NCBI GenBank assembly: GCA_007126095.1
Contig: SLBZ01000002.1
Coordinates: forward strand, 1-48,791
Length of the DNA: 48,791 bases
Source: Aquisalimonas sp.
GTDB taxonomy: Bacteria > Pseudomonadota > Gammaproteobacteria > Nitrococcales > Aquisalimonadaceae
Reading direction: 5' to 3'
Of this stretch, positions 20,744 to 30,279 are shown one piece after another. The notes under the pieces were generated by a model that saw only the letters and a list, made by a program, of their open reading frames with translations, had not been told where the DNA came from and did not search any database. The position numbers were made by a program, and so were the translations under genes. Numbering within the stretch: position 1 is the first letter of the stretch; every line of letters starts with the position of its first letter.

Positions 20744-20773
20744 GTCTACCAGCGTCGGTCGACGCTGGCAGAC
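20744..20773 (-). terminator. strong stem-loop between dacA and ybeD
   Basis: In the minus-strand transcript GTCTGCCAGCGTC pairs with GACGCTGGTAGAC (13 bp, one G-U pair) around a GACC loop. There is no U-tract after it, so it may be an attenuator, a processing site or an mRNA-stabilising 3' end for dacA rather than a full intrinsic terminator. On the plus strand one pair is an A-C mismatch, which favours a role in the minus-strand RNA. Confidence 0.45.
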
Positions 20774-20784
20774 CGGGCAGGGGG

Positions 20785-21939
20785 TTACTGGAAACGCAGC
20801 ATGATGTCGTCGATGACCCGGCCGAAGAAACCGCCCTCTTCACCGTCCTCGAGCGCAACCAGTGGGATCTCGGCGATGGTGGCATCGCCAATAGTGACTT
20901 CCAGCGTGCCCATCTCGTCGCCGCGTGAGATCGGCGCGACAATGGTGGAGCGCAGGTGCATGGTGGCTTCCATGTTGTCGTATTCCCTGCGGGGGATGGT
21001 CACGTAAAGCGGCTCGTGCAGGCCCACGGCGAGGGTGTCGCTTCCGCCGCGCCACAACTTCGGTTCGGCAAGGGCGGTGTCGTGGTCGTAGAGCCGATAG
21101 GTGCCGAAGAACCGGAAGCCGTAGCCGAAGAGTGATTGTGTCTGTTGCATGCGGTCCCGCGCGCTGTCGGTTCCCATGACCACGGAAATCAGCCGCATGT
21201 CGTCGCGCTCCGCCGAACTCACCAGGTTGTACCCGGCGCTCTGCGTGTGACCCGTCTTCAGGCCGTCCACGCTGTCGTCGCGCCAGAGCAGGGAATTGCG
21301 GTTGCGCTGCGTGATGTCGTTGAACGTGAATTCCCGCTCCGAATAGAACTGATAGAACTCGGGGAAATCGTCAATCATCGCCCGGGCCAGCAGGGCGATG
21401 TCCCGGGCTGTGGTGAGCTGGTCCGGGTCGGGCCAGCCGGTGGCATTGGTGAAGTTTGTGTTCTCCATGCCCAGTTGCTCGGCGTACTGGTTCATGAGCT
21501 GGGCAAACGTGTCCTCATTTCCGGCGACATGCTCTGCCAGTGCCACACTGGCATCGTTACCGGACTGGATGATCATGCCCCGGAGCAGGTCTTCCACCGC
21601 CACGCGGCGGCCGACTTCCAAGAACATCCGGGAGCCGCCCATGCGCCAGGCCTGTTCGCTAATGGGCACTTCCTCGTCGAGATCGAGCTGGCCTTCACTG
21701 ATCTCGCTGAACACCACGTACGCCGTCATCAGCTTGACCAGGCTTGCGGGTTCGCGCTGCTCGTCCGGATCCCGTTCTGACAGGATCTGACCGCTGTCCT
21801 TGTCCATCAGGATGTAGCTCGGGGCTCCTATGGACGGTGGTGCCGGGGTCGGCACGGAGGGCCGGTCGGCCAGGGCAGAGGAGGCCGCCAGGAAAGGCAG
21901 GAGCAGCATCAGGGCTAACAGGCGCTGGCGCATGTTCAT
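20785..21939 (-). CDS. dacA: D-alanyl-D-alanine carboxypeptidase (PBP5/6 family)
   Basis: This penicillin-binding protein trims the terminal D-Ala of peptidoglycan stem peptides in the periplasm. The 384-residue protein has a signal peptide (MRQRLLALMLLLPFLAASSALA) and the peptidase S11 motifs SLVK (Ser66-Lys69), SGN (126-128) and KTG (228-230). A C-terminal PBP5_C beta domain follows (about 275-365), and the protein ends with GGFFGRVIDDIMLRFQ, the amphipathic anchor typical of the family. The start at 21939 is followed by a second ATG two codons on. It lies downstream of rlpA, mltB and rodA, as in E. coli and Pseudomonas. Confidence 0.96.
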   Translation of the reverse strand: MNMRQRLLALMLLLPFLAASSALADRPSVPTPAPPSIGAPSYILMDKDSGQILSERDPDEQREPASLVKLMTAYVVFSEISEGQLDLDEEVPISEQAWRMGGSRMFLEVGRRVAVEDLLRGMIIQSGNDASVALAEHVAGNEDTFAQLMNQYAEQLGMENTNFTNATGWPDPDQLTTARDIALLARAMIDDFPEFYQFYSEREFTFNDITQRNRNSLLWRDDSVDGLKTGHTQSAGYNLVSSAERDDMRLISVVMGTDSARDRMQQTQSLFGYGFRFFGTYRLYDHDTALAEPKLWRGGSDTLAVGLHEPLYVTIPRREYDNMEATMHLRSTIVAPISRGDEMGTLEVTIGDATIAEIPLVALEDGEEGGFFGRVIDDIMLRFQ

Positions 21940-22052
21940 TTCATCCGGTTAAGAAGTTCTTGCCGGCCACCGAAGGCGGCCGCTTCAAAGGCGCGGCAGA
22001 GTAGCACGTCGGTCAGCATCCGCTGCAGTGTAACCCGATGACGACGCTAGAA

Positions 22053-22988
22053 TCAGTTGGTGATGACGTGACTGTCGCGGAAGCCGGCATTCTGTAACGC
22101 ATTGGCCGCCTCGTCCAGCGCTTCGCGGCTATCCATCGGGCCGACGCGCACCCTGTGGACGCCATCGCTTTCCGAGACTGCCACCGGACGGATGCCGTCC
22201 GCCGTCAAGCGTTCCTTCAGCGCCTCCGCGTTCCCCCGCTCGGAAAACGCACCCACCTGAAGCAGGTAGCCGGCGTCCGTGGCGCCGTTGTCCGCCGCAT
22301 CCGACTCGGGTTCGTCGTCCTCCGCCGTTGGCCGATCGGGTACGTCCCGTGCCGATGCAGTGACAGCCGATTCCGAGGAAGGTTCCGAGGGCTCGGACTC
22401 CGCCTGCTGTTGCTCACCGCCGTTGTCCTCTGCGGTGGTGGGCGGATTGTCCGGGTCGAAGGTGTTGCTGAGCGTCTCGATCCGCACGGGCGCGGTGCCG
22501 TCGTCGACCATATCGATTCTATCGGCGGCGGCGTACGAGAGATCGATGATTCGGTTGTCGGCGAACGGGCCGCGGTCATTGACCCGAACGATCACCGACT
22601 TGTCGTTGTTCTGATTGGTGACCCGCACGTAAGTGGGCAGGGGCAGCTGCGTGTGGGCGGCGGTCAGCGTGTACATGTCGTACGGCTCGCCGCTGGATGT
22701 GCGGCGCCCATGGAATTTCTTTCCGTACCACGAGGCAATGCCCTCCTCGGTGAAACCGCGGGCGTCCTCGGACGACATCACCTGATACTGCTGCCCGAAC
22801 ACTTCGTACGTCGCCGGGTTGCCGTAGCGGCTGAGCGGTTCATCCTGGGGCTCGGGTTCGTCCAGGCCGCTCAGATCGGGCGGGGTGTCCGGGCCGTAGT
22901 CTGTATCGTCGTCTGGCTCGTCCAGGGGCGCGGTGGCGCATGCAGTGAGGAACAGGCCGAGTGCGGCGATGACGAGAAGGCGTGGCAT
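22053..22988 (-). CDS. rlpA: septal/endolytic lytic transglycosylase RlpA lipoprotein with SPOR domain
   Basis: RlpA is an outer-membrane lipoprotein that, in Pseudomonas, cleaves denuded glycan strands at the septum. The 311-residue protein has a lipobox ending in Cys17 (LFLTAC) with Ala at +2, consistent with outer-membrane sorting. The double-psi beta-barrel domain (about 80-165) has GIASWYGKKFHGRRTSSGE, YDMYTLTAAHTQLPLPTYVR and VRVNDRGPFADNRIIDLS. An acidic Ser/Glu-rich linker leads to a C-terminal SPOR domain (about 235-311: YLLQVGAFSERGNAEAL) that binds denuded glycan. Its ATG shares one base with the mltB stop (TGATG). Confidence 0.96.
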   Translation of the reverse strand: MPRLLVIAALGLFLTACATAPLDEPDDDTDYGPDTPPDLSGLDEPEPQDEPLSRYGNPATYEVFGQQYQVMSSEDARGFTEEGIASWYGKKFHGRRTSSGEPYDMYTLTAAHTQLPLPTYVRVTNQNNDKSVIVRVNDRGPFADNRIIDLSYAAADRIDMVDDGTAPVRIETLSNTFDPDNPPTTAEDNGGEQQQAESEPSEPSSESAVTASARDVPDRPTAEDDEPESDAADNGATDAGYLLQVGAFSERGNAEALKERLTADGIRPVAVSESDGVHRVRVGPMDSREALDEAANALQNAGFRDSHVITN

Positions 22989-23995
22989 CAGTCGGTCCCT
23001 CGTTGATCACGGATGGCCTCGGCAAGCTGGAACGCTGCCAGGGCATAGAGCGGGCTGTGGTTGTAACGGGTGATGACGTAGAAGTTGTAGAGCCCTACCC
23101 AGTGTTCCGTGCCCTTCGGGCCGTCGAGCTCCAGCAGCACCGCCTCTGCGTCATCAGCGTAGTCGGCTTCCGGCGTGACGCCAGCGGCACGCAGCTCGCC
23201 GATGGTTGTGGTCGGGCGCTGTCCGTCACCCAGGAAGGGCTCCGTATCCACGCCCTCTTCCACGTGAGCCGGCGAGGCAACCGGCTCGCCCGGGCGCCAG
23301 CGGTGCTCCCGGAAGTAGTTGCCGATACTGGCCAGGGCGTCCTCGGTATCGTTCATCAGGTCGCGCTGCCCGCTGCCGCTGCCGTCCACCGCGTAATGGC
23401 GGTAGCTGCTGGAAATGAACTGCGGCATGCCCATGGCCCCGGCGTAGGAACCGCGGATGTCGTGCGGGTCCAGCCCTTCCTCGTCGACAAGGAGCAGGAA
23501 GTGCTCCAGTTCGCTGCGGAAAAAGCTGGCGCGAGGCGGGTAGTCGAACGCGAGGGTGTACAGGGCATCCAGCACCCGGTGCTGGCCCGGATGCTGCCCG
23601 TAGCGGGTTTCCACGCCGACGATGGCGACAATCACCGCCGGATCCACGCCGAATTCGTCGTGTACGCCATCGAGAATGGCGCTGTGTTCGTTCCAGAACG
23701 TGACGCCTTCCTCGATGCGGTCGTCCTGCAGAAAGATCCGCTGGTAGCGATGCCACGGCAGCGCTTCTGCCGGCGAGCGAATGGCGTCGATGATGTCCTG
23801 CTGATGGCGGGCGTCGCCGAGCAGGGCTTCCACGTCCGACCGTTCGAGCCCGTGTTCGCTGGTGATGTCGTCGACAAATGCCTGGACGGCAGTGGCGTCA
23901 ACGGTGTTGGGGGTGTCGGCGGCCGTGCCGGTGGTGGCGGCCAGGGCGGCCAGCATCAGGGTGACGCGGGTGGCGAGTCTGTGCATGAGGTCCAC
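22988..23995 (-). CDS. mltB: lytic murein transglycosylase B
   Basis: MltB cuts the MurNAc-GlcNAc bond to give 1,6-anhydro ends, which feed the AmpD recycling route also encoded here. The 335-residue protein has an N-terminal hydrophobic segment (RVTLMLAALAATTGTA) that looks like an ordinary signal peptide without a lipobox Cys, so the form may be soluble. The catalytic Glu lies in AIVGVETRYG, and AGAMGMPQFISSSYRHYAVD, LMNDTEDALASIGNYF and the C-terminal YNFYVITRYNHSPLYA complete the fold. ATG 23995 or 23986 may be used. It is coupled to rlpA by TGATG and follows rodA by 70 bp. Confidence 0.95.
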   Translation of the reverse strand: MDLMHRLATRVTLMLAALAATTGTAADTPNTVDATAVQAFVDDITSEHGLERSDVEALLGDARHQQDIIDAIRSPAEALPWHRYQRIFLQDDRIEEGVTFWNEHSAILDGVHDEFGVDPAVIVAIVGVETRYGQHPGQHRVLDALYTLAFDYPPRASFFRSELEHFLLLVDEEGLDPHDIRGSYAGAMGMPQFISSSYRHYAVDGSGSGQRDLMNDTEDALASIGNYFREHRWRPGEPVASPAHVEEGVDTEPFLGDGQRPTTTIGELRAAGVTPEADYADDAEAVLLELDGPKGTEHWVGLYNFYVITRYNHSPLYALAAFQLAEAIRDQRGTD

Positions 23996-24065
23996 GTACT
24001 TCCAGTGTGATCGGTGGCGCTGACCACCGGGTGATCGTCGTGTTGCGGCGACACAATGGCGCTGC

Positions 24066-25193
24066 TCAGGACGCCCACATCTTCCGGTGGGAGTGTATCG
24101 ACATGAGAATACCGAAGCCGGCCATCATCGTCACCATGGATGTGCCGCCGTACGACACCAGGGGCAGCGGCAGCCCGACTACCGGCATCAGGCCGGAGAC
24201 CATGCCCATGTTGACGAACACGTAGACGAAGAAGGTCAGGGTAAGGCTGCCGGCGACCAGGCGGCTGAACGTGTCCTGGGCATTCACGGCGATATACATG
24301 CCACGGCCGATGATGAAGAGATAGAGCGCCAGCAGAAGCAAGACTCCCAGAAGTCCGAACTCCTCGGCGAATACGGCGAAGATGAAGTCGGTGTGGCGCT
24401 CCGGCAGGAACTCGAGTTGTGACTGGGTGCCGTTCAGCCAGCCGCGCCCGTAGATGCCTCCGGAGCCGATGGCGATGGTGGACTGAATGATGTGGTAGCC
24501 CGTGCCCAGCGGGTCCCGTTCCGGGTCGAAGAGGGTCAGGACACGCTGCTTCTGGTATTCCCGCATCAGGAACATCCAGAAGACCGGAGCCAGGGCCGCC
24601 ATGGCGACTAGCACGGTGAGCATCAGGCGCCAGCGCAACCCGGCGAGAAAGAGCACGAAAAACCCCGATGCGCTGACGAGCAATGACGTGCCCAGATCGG
24701 GCTGCAGCACGATCAGTGCAGTCGGCATGGCGATGGCAATCGTGGCCAGGAGCACCTGGCTCAGCGTTGGCGGCAACGCGCGCATGCTCAGATACCAGGC
24801 CACCGCCATGGGGATCGCCAGCTTCATCAGCTCGGCGGGCTGGAAGCGGAACAGACCGAGATCCAGCCAGCGTTGTGCGCCCTGCCCGGTGGTGCCGACC
24901 AGCAGCACCAGCACCAGCATGACCAGGCCGCCGAGGAACACCCACGGCGTCCAGCGTCGAAGCGTGTCCAGGGGGATCTGCGCCATGACGATCATGCCGG
25001 CGAACGCCACGCCCATGCGGATGAGCTGGTTGTGGACGGCGTCCATGGACTGGTTGGTGGCGCTGTAGAGCGTTGCCAGACCGGCCAGGGACAGCAGCAG
25101 CAGGGCGGTGACCAGCGGCACGTCGAGATGCAGGAAGCGCTGCATGATGGACTGCCTCCCGCGCGGCGTCACCTGGCTCGCCAGCTCAGACAT
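24066..25193 (-). CDS. rodA: rod-shape SEDS glycosyltransferase RodA
   Basis: RodA polymerises glycan strands from lipid II in the elongasome, paired with PBP2. The 375-residue polytopic protein has about ten hydrophobic helices. Family blocks are GLATLYSATNQSMDAV, KLAIPMAVAWYLSM, VLQPDLGTSLLV, IAIGSGGIYGRGWLNGTQSQ, FLPERHTDFIFAVFAEEFG and LPLVSYGGTSMV. The ATG at 25193 lies 8 bp inside the end of mrdA, so translation is probably coupled. The order mrdA-rodA-mltB-rlpA-dacA is the classic one. Confidence 0.98.
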   Translation of the reverse strand: MSELASQVTPRGRQSIMQRFLHLDVPLVTALLLLSLAGLATLYSATNQSMDAVHNQLIRMGVAFAGMIVMAQIPLDTLRRWTPWVFLGGLVMLVLVLLVGTTGQGAQRWLDLGLFRFQPAELMKLAIPMAVAWYLSMRALPPTLSQVLLATIAIAMPTALIVLQPDLGTSLLVSASGFFVLFLAGLRWRLMLTVLVAMAALAPVFWMFLMREYQKQRVLTLFDPERDPLGTGYHIIQSTIAIGSGGIYGRGWLNGTQSQLEFLPERHTDFIFAVFAEEFGLLGVLLLLALYLFIIGRGMYIAVNAQDTFSRLVAGSLTLTFFVYVFVNMGMVSGLMPVVGLPLPLVSYGGTSMVTMMAGFGILMSIHSHRKMWAS

Positions 25194-27069
25194 CGTCGGG
25201 CTCCGCCGTCACGTTGCGCAGGTAGGCGTCGATCACCTTCCGGGCGACCGGTGCCGCGACCGCGCCGCCGCCGCCGCCGTGCTCCACCAGCACGCTGACG
25301 GCGATGCGCGGATCGTCAGCCGGGGCATAGGCGGTGAACAGGGCGTGGTTACGCAGGCGCCTCTGAACCTCCTCCTCGTCGTACTCCTGATCCTGGCCGA
25401 GGCTGAAAACCTGCGATGTGCCCGTCTTGCCGGCGATCCGGTAGTTGATGTTGGTGTTGATGCCGCGTCCGGTGCCGCGGCTGGAATGCACCACGTCCAC
25501 CAGCGACTCGTGCACCACATCCCAGAGCTCTTCCTGGGCCAGCGCGATGATCTGCTCCCGTTCTGGCACCTCGGTCTCGTAGGTCTCGCCGGTGCTCGCG
25601 CTGTGGACTGCGCGCAGAACCCGCGGCGGCGCGGCATGACCCCGATTGGCGAGAACCGTCATGGCGTGGGCGAGCTGCAGTGGTGTGCTCAGGAAATACC
25701 CCTGACCGATGGAAGTGATGATGGTCTCACCATGAAACCAGCCTTCACCGCGTGCCGCGCGCTTCCACTCCCGTGACGGCAGAATGCCCGTCCGCTCCCC
25801 GGGGATCCCTGCCCCGGTGCGCTGGCCGAAACCGAACCGCTCCAGGAACGCGGACATCCGGTCGATGCCGAGGTCGTAGCCCAGCTTGTAGTAGTACACG
25901 TCGCAGGATTGGCTCATGGCATCGGCGAAGTCCATGTCACCGTGACCCTGCCGGCGCCAGCAGCGCCAACGATGGTCGATGTCGTCGATGGAGTAATGGC
26001 CGGGGCAGAAAATCGTGTCTTCGGGGTCGAAGATCCCGGCCTCGAGGCCGGCTAGCCCGATAAACGGCTTGATGGTCGACCCGGGTGGATACTGGCCGCG
26101 CACGGCACGGTTGAACAGCGGCCGGTCTGGGTCTTCCTGTAGCGCGGCGTAGGTTGCGCGATCCACACCGTTGACGAAGATGTTCGGATCGAACGATGGC
26201 TTGCTGACCAGCGCCAGAACATCACTGTTGTGTACGTCCATCACCACGATCGAACCGGACTCGTCGCCCAGGGCGTCCTCGGCGGCACGCTGCAGGTGGG
26301 AGTCCAGCGTGAGTACCATGTCATCGCCCGGGTCGGGCGCCCGGCGCCCGAGTGGCTTGATGACCCGCCCCAGCGCGTTGGTCTCCACGCGCTCCAGGCC
26401 GGCGTGCCCGTGCAGTCGCTCTTCGAACTGGAGTTCGGTGCCACTCTTGCCGATGTGGCTGCTGCCGCCGTAGCGGCGTGTATCCACCCGTGCCAGCTCG
26501 CGCTCGTTAATGCGGCCGACATAGCCGATGGCGTGAGCGGCGTGCTCGCCGTGCGGGTAATGGCGGCTGAGTCGCGCCTCCACCTCGACGCCGGGGAAGC
26601 GGTGTCGGTTGGCGGCGAACGCGGCGACCTCCTTCTCCGTGAGGCGGACCTTGAGCGGCAGCGCCTCGAAATTGCGCGAGCGACTCCTGAGCTGGCGGAA
26701 GCGGTCGATCTCCGTGTCGGAGATGTCGATGGTGCGGGTCAGGTGCGCGAGCATGTCCTCCATGTCCTGGACCTGCTCGGGGGTGACCAGCAACTGGAAG
26801 TTCGGGCGGTTCTCCGCCAGCAGCACGCCGTTGCGGTCGTAGATGAGGCCGCGGTTGGGCGGGATCGGGACCAGTTTCACGCGGTTGGCCTGGGACAGGC
26901 TGGAGTAGCGCTGATGCCCCGCGACCTGCAGTTGGCCCATGCGGCCGCCGATCAGCCCCATGAGAACCAGTACGCCGGCGCCGGCGATGAAGGATCGCCG
27001 GGTGAACTGGCGCTTCTCCTGGCCCTTGTCATGGAGCTGGTTCTGGTCGGCGTTGCCGTTGCTGGCCAT
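25186..27069 (-). CDS. mrdA: penicillin-binding protein 2 (class B transpeptidase)
   Basis: PBP2 crosslinks new glycan made by RodA during cell elongation. The 627-residue protein has a single N-terminal anchor (about residues 24-45), then the pedestal domain (IPPNRGLIYDRNGVLLAEN; GYVGRINERELA). The transpeptidase domain carries QYPPGSTIKPF (active Ser), SQSCD (SxN-type motif) and GKTGTSQ, with SIGQGYFLSTPLQLA between. ATG 27069 (MASNGNADQ) lies 2 bp after the mreD stop; the longer upstream frame is mreD read in another phase. The Gly-rich stretch EHGGGGGAVAAP near the C-terminus also occurs in other PBP2 proteins. Confidence 0.97.
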   Translation of the reverse strand: MASNGNADQNQLHDKGQEKRQFTRRSFIAGAGVLVLMGLIGGRMGQLQVAGHQRYSSLSQANRVKLVPIPPNRGLIYDRNGVLLAENRPNFQLLVTPEQVQDMEDMLAHLTRTIDISDTEIDRFRQLRSRSRNFEALPLKVRLTEKEVAAFAANRHRFPGVEVEARLSRHYPHGEHAAHAIGYVGRINERELARVDTRRYGGSSHIGKSGTELQFEERLHGHAGLERVETNALGRVIKPLGRRAPDPGDDMVLTLDSHLQRAAEDALGDESGSIVVMDVHNSDVLALVSKPSFDPNIFVNGVDRATYAALQEDPDRPLFNRAVRGQYPPGSTIKPFIGLAGLEAGIFDPEDTIFCPGHYSIDDIDHRWRCWRRQGHGDMDFADAMSQSCDVYYYKLGYDLGIDRMSAFLERFGFGQRTGAGIPGERTGILPSREWKRAARGEGWFHGETIITSIGQGYFLSTPLQLAHAMTVLANRGHAAPPRVLRAVHSASTGETYETEVPEREQIIALAQEELWDVVHESLVDVVHSSRGTGRGINTNINYRIAGKTGTSQVFSLGQDQEYDEEEVQRRLRNHALFTAYAPADDPRIAVSVLVEHGGGGGAVAAPVARKVIDAYLRNVTAEPDDV

Positions 27070-27071
27070 GG

Positions 27072-27560
27072 TTACTGCACACTGAAGCGGCGCCGCACGC
27101 CGCGCATGACAACAAATACCCAGGGCCACAGCAGCGTGCCCACCAGCGGCGGCAGCCAGTACGCGAGCCCGGGCGTGGGGCGGTCGGCCAGGCCGCTGAT
27201 CCAGGCCTGGACCACGTGTACCAGCAGCAGCAGAAGCAATACGATCCCCGCCTGCTGCGGCAGTGGGTAGACGCGGATTCGTTGGTGCAGGTGGAGCACC
27301 AGGTAGGCCATCAACGCGTAGGCCAGCGCGTGCTGGCCGAGCAAGGTTGCCTGAAGGGCATCCTGACCGAGCCCGACCAGCCAGGCGAACACCACACCGA
27401 CGCGATGGGGCACCGCCATGCACCAGTAGATCAGGACCAGCGCCGCCCAAGCGGGCCGTGCCGGCTGTGCCCAGTCAGGCAGCGGCATGATCGTCAGCGC
27501 GTACGCCACGATGATGCTGACGAAGATCACGCCACCCCCCTGGCGGGCCGCCAAAGCCAT
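27072..27560 (-). CDS. mreD: rod-shape-determining membrane protein MreD
   Basis: MreD is a polytopic inner-membrane partner of MreC in the elongasome. The 162-residue protein has about five to six hydrophobic helices: VIFVSIIVAYALTIMPLPDW, PAWAALVLIYWCMAVPHRVG, VGLGQDALQATLLGQHALAY, the Leu-rich GIVLLLLLLVHVVQAW, and the final LVGTLLWPWVFVVMRGVRRR. PHRVGVVFAWLVGL and LGQDALQATLLGQHAL are typical. Its ATG shares one base with the mreC stop (TGATG) and it ends 2 bp before mrdA, so mreC-mreD-mrdA-rodA is one tightly coupled unit. Confidence 0.95.
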   Translation of the reverse strand: MALAARQGGGVIFVSIIVAYALTIMPLPDWAQPARPAWAALVLIYWCMAVPHRVGVVFAWLVGLGQDALQATLLGQHALAYALMAYLVLHLHQRIRVYPLPQQAGIVLLLLLLVHVVQAWISGLADRPTPGLAYWLPPLVGTLLWPWVFVVMRGVRRRFSVQ

Positions 27561-28474
27561 CAGCGCGCCTCCTCCCGGGCCAGATCCTCAAGCTCCTGGA
27601 TCTCGTCCAGCTGCTCCATCTCGTCGTCATCCAGGTCCTCGTCCGGATCCTGGCGCTCACGCGTGCGCACCAGCAGCATCTCCCGGCTTCGGTCCAGTTG
27701 TGCCAGCGGCCTTGCGGTCACGCGGGCGAAGGCTTCCCCGGGCCGGCGCTCCACTTCCGTGATCTCTGCCACCGGGTAACCGCGCGGAAACCGCCCGGCA
27801 AGCCCGGAGGAGATCAGCAGATCGCCTTCCTCGACGTCGGCGTTGTTGGGCAGGTGGGGCAGGTCCAGCGCCTGGAGGTTGCCGCCGCCCACGGCGATGG
27901 ACCGCAGCCCGTTGCGGTTGACTTCTACCGGAATCGCGTGGCTCGGGTCGGTAATCAGGCGTACCACGGCGCTGGAGCGGCTGACACTGTCCACCTGCCC
28001 CATGATGCCGTTGGCGTCGATGACCGCCTGCCCGGTACGGGCGCCGCTGCGCGTGCCCTTGTCCACCCGGAGCAGGTGTCGGTAGGGATCCAGGTCCACC
28101 CGCATGAGTTCGGCGATGAGCACCGATTCTTCCACCTCGTAAGCCGAACCCAGCAACCCCTGTAGCCGGATGTTCTCGCGCTCGAGCTGATCCAGCCGCT
28201 GCAGGCGCGCGTCATTGAGCAGTTGCTGGTCCCGCAGGCGGGCGTTCTCCTCAATGAGCGCCGAGCGACTGGCAAGCCGTTCGGCGGCGAAGCCGAACAG
28301 ATCGAAAGGCACGTTGACGGCGTAGTGGACGGGGTGGACCGTCGTCTGAATAGCCGAGCGCACCGGTTCCGTCAGGTGCTGACGGTGGTCGAGCGACATG
28401 AGTCCGGCTGACAGCAATACCAGCAGGATCAGTCGCGTCGTCGCCGATGGGCCCTGAGCGAATAGTGGTTTGAT
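27560..28474 (-). CDS. mreC: rod-shape-determining protein MreC, irregular 5' end
   Basis: MreC is a bitopic inner-membrane protein that forms periplasmic filaments and activates PBP2/RodA. The frame encodes the transmembrane helix (RLILLVLLSAGLM), a coiled-coil stretch (about LIEENARLRDQ to LERENIRLQGLLGS) and the beta-barrel core (LLRVDKGTRSGARTGQAVID, GIMGQVDSVSRSSAVVRLIT, LLISSGLAGRFPRGYPVAEI). It ends in an unusually acidic tail. The nearest ordinary start is a TTG at 28417, inside the helix. The conserved family start IKPLFAQGPSATTRL is encoded upstream to 28474, where the only start-like codon is ATC; an in-frame TGA stands at 28492-28490. An ATG at 28506 would join in frame if one G were added to the GGG at 28484-28482. 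So this is a rare-start, error-containing or frameshifted gene. Confidence 0.85.
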   Translation of the reverse strand: MKPLFAQGPSATTRLILLVLLSAGLMSLDHRQHLTEPVRSAIQTTVHPVHYAVNVPFDLFGFAAERLASRSALIEENARLRDQQLLNDARLQRLDQLERENIRLQGLLGSAYEVEESVLIAELMRVDLDPYRHLLRVDKGTRSGARTGQAVIDANGIMGQVDSVSRSSAVVRLITDPSHAIPVEVNRNGLRSIAVGGGNLQALDLPHLPNNADVEEGDLLISSGLAGRFPRGYPVAEITEVERRPGEAFARVTARPLAQLDRSREMLLVRTRERQDPDEDLDDDEMEQLDEIQELEDLAREEAR

Positions 28475-28653
28475 GTCGCTGCCCGTCCGTCAGTAGAAGC
28501 TGTCATACACTTGCACCCGATACGGCTTCTGCCGCCGACCGGCCAGTGCCAACAGATTCGCACTGTCACGAGGAAATCGTCCGTGAATCAGTTCACTAGT
28601 ACGAGGTCGAACGCTTCGGCAGTCGTGTATCGGGCCGTCAACGCGGCAGCCGG

Positions 28654-29799
<1,146 letters not shown>

Positions 29800-29903
29800 T
29801 CAAGCGCAAGAAGGCCGCTAATCTATCAGTGTGCCCAGGCGGCGGCAAGCGGAGGGATTGGCCTGAAACCCGCGAATTTCGGCGTTTGTGGACGTGTTCA
29901 CGT

Positions 29904-29932
29904 TTGCGATCGAGCGGCGATTGGCCGACAAT
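29904..29932 (+). promoter_or_regulatory. candidate promoter for gatCAB
   Basis: TTGCGA (29904-29909) and GACAAT (29927-29932) are separated by 17 bases, with four of six consensus matches each. Transcription would start near 29939 and leave a leader of about 27 nt containing the GAGGAAG ribosome site. Confidence 0.35.
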
Positions 29933-29965
29933 TCCGGTTTTCCCGAGAGCCGTTTCGAGGAAGCC

Positions 29966-30253
29966 ATGTCCCTGAGTAACGAGCAAGTCACCGAGATCGC
30001 GCATCTCGCCCGGCTGCAGGTCGATCAGGCCGATCTCCCGGAGTATGCGCGCAATCTCTCCGACATTCTCTCTTTCGTTGACGCCATGAATGCCATGGAG
30101 ACCGACAGCGTGGAGCCGCTGGCGCATCCGCTGGAGATGCCGCAGCGCCTCCGTGAAGATGCGGTCACGGAAGAGAACCAGCGCGAGCAGTTCCAGGCCG
30201 TCGCACCGCAGGTGGAAGCAGGCCTGTATCTGGTGCCGCGCGTCATCGAATAA
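29966..30253 (+). CDS. gatC: Asp-tRNA(Asn)/Glu-tRNA(Gln) amidotransferase subunit C
   Basis: GatC is the small belt subunit that stabilises the GatA-GatB interface. The 95-residue protein matches the family length and has [18 protein letters not shown] at the start, then [37 protein letters not shown] and the C-terminal [11 protein letters not shown] 29966 has GAGGA immediately upstream at 29957-29961. The ORF is open earlier, but that region is the probable promoter. gatA follows after 26 bp. Confidence 0.95.
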   Translation: MSLSNEQVTEIAHLARLQVDQADLPEYARNLSDILSFVDAMNAMETDSVEPLAHPLEMPQRLREDAVTEENQREQFQAVAPQVEAGLYLVPRVIE

Positions 30254-30279
30254 TCTCCAACCACTACGGGGCCGTCATC

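Noticed and set aside
21952..21962. AAGAAGTTCTT palindrome before dacA
   Set aside because: An 11-bp palindrome alone is expected by chance in a window this size, and no matching promoter or regulator motif supports it.
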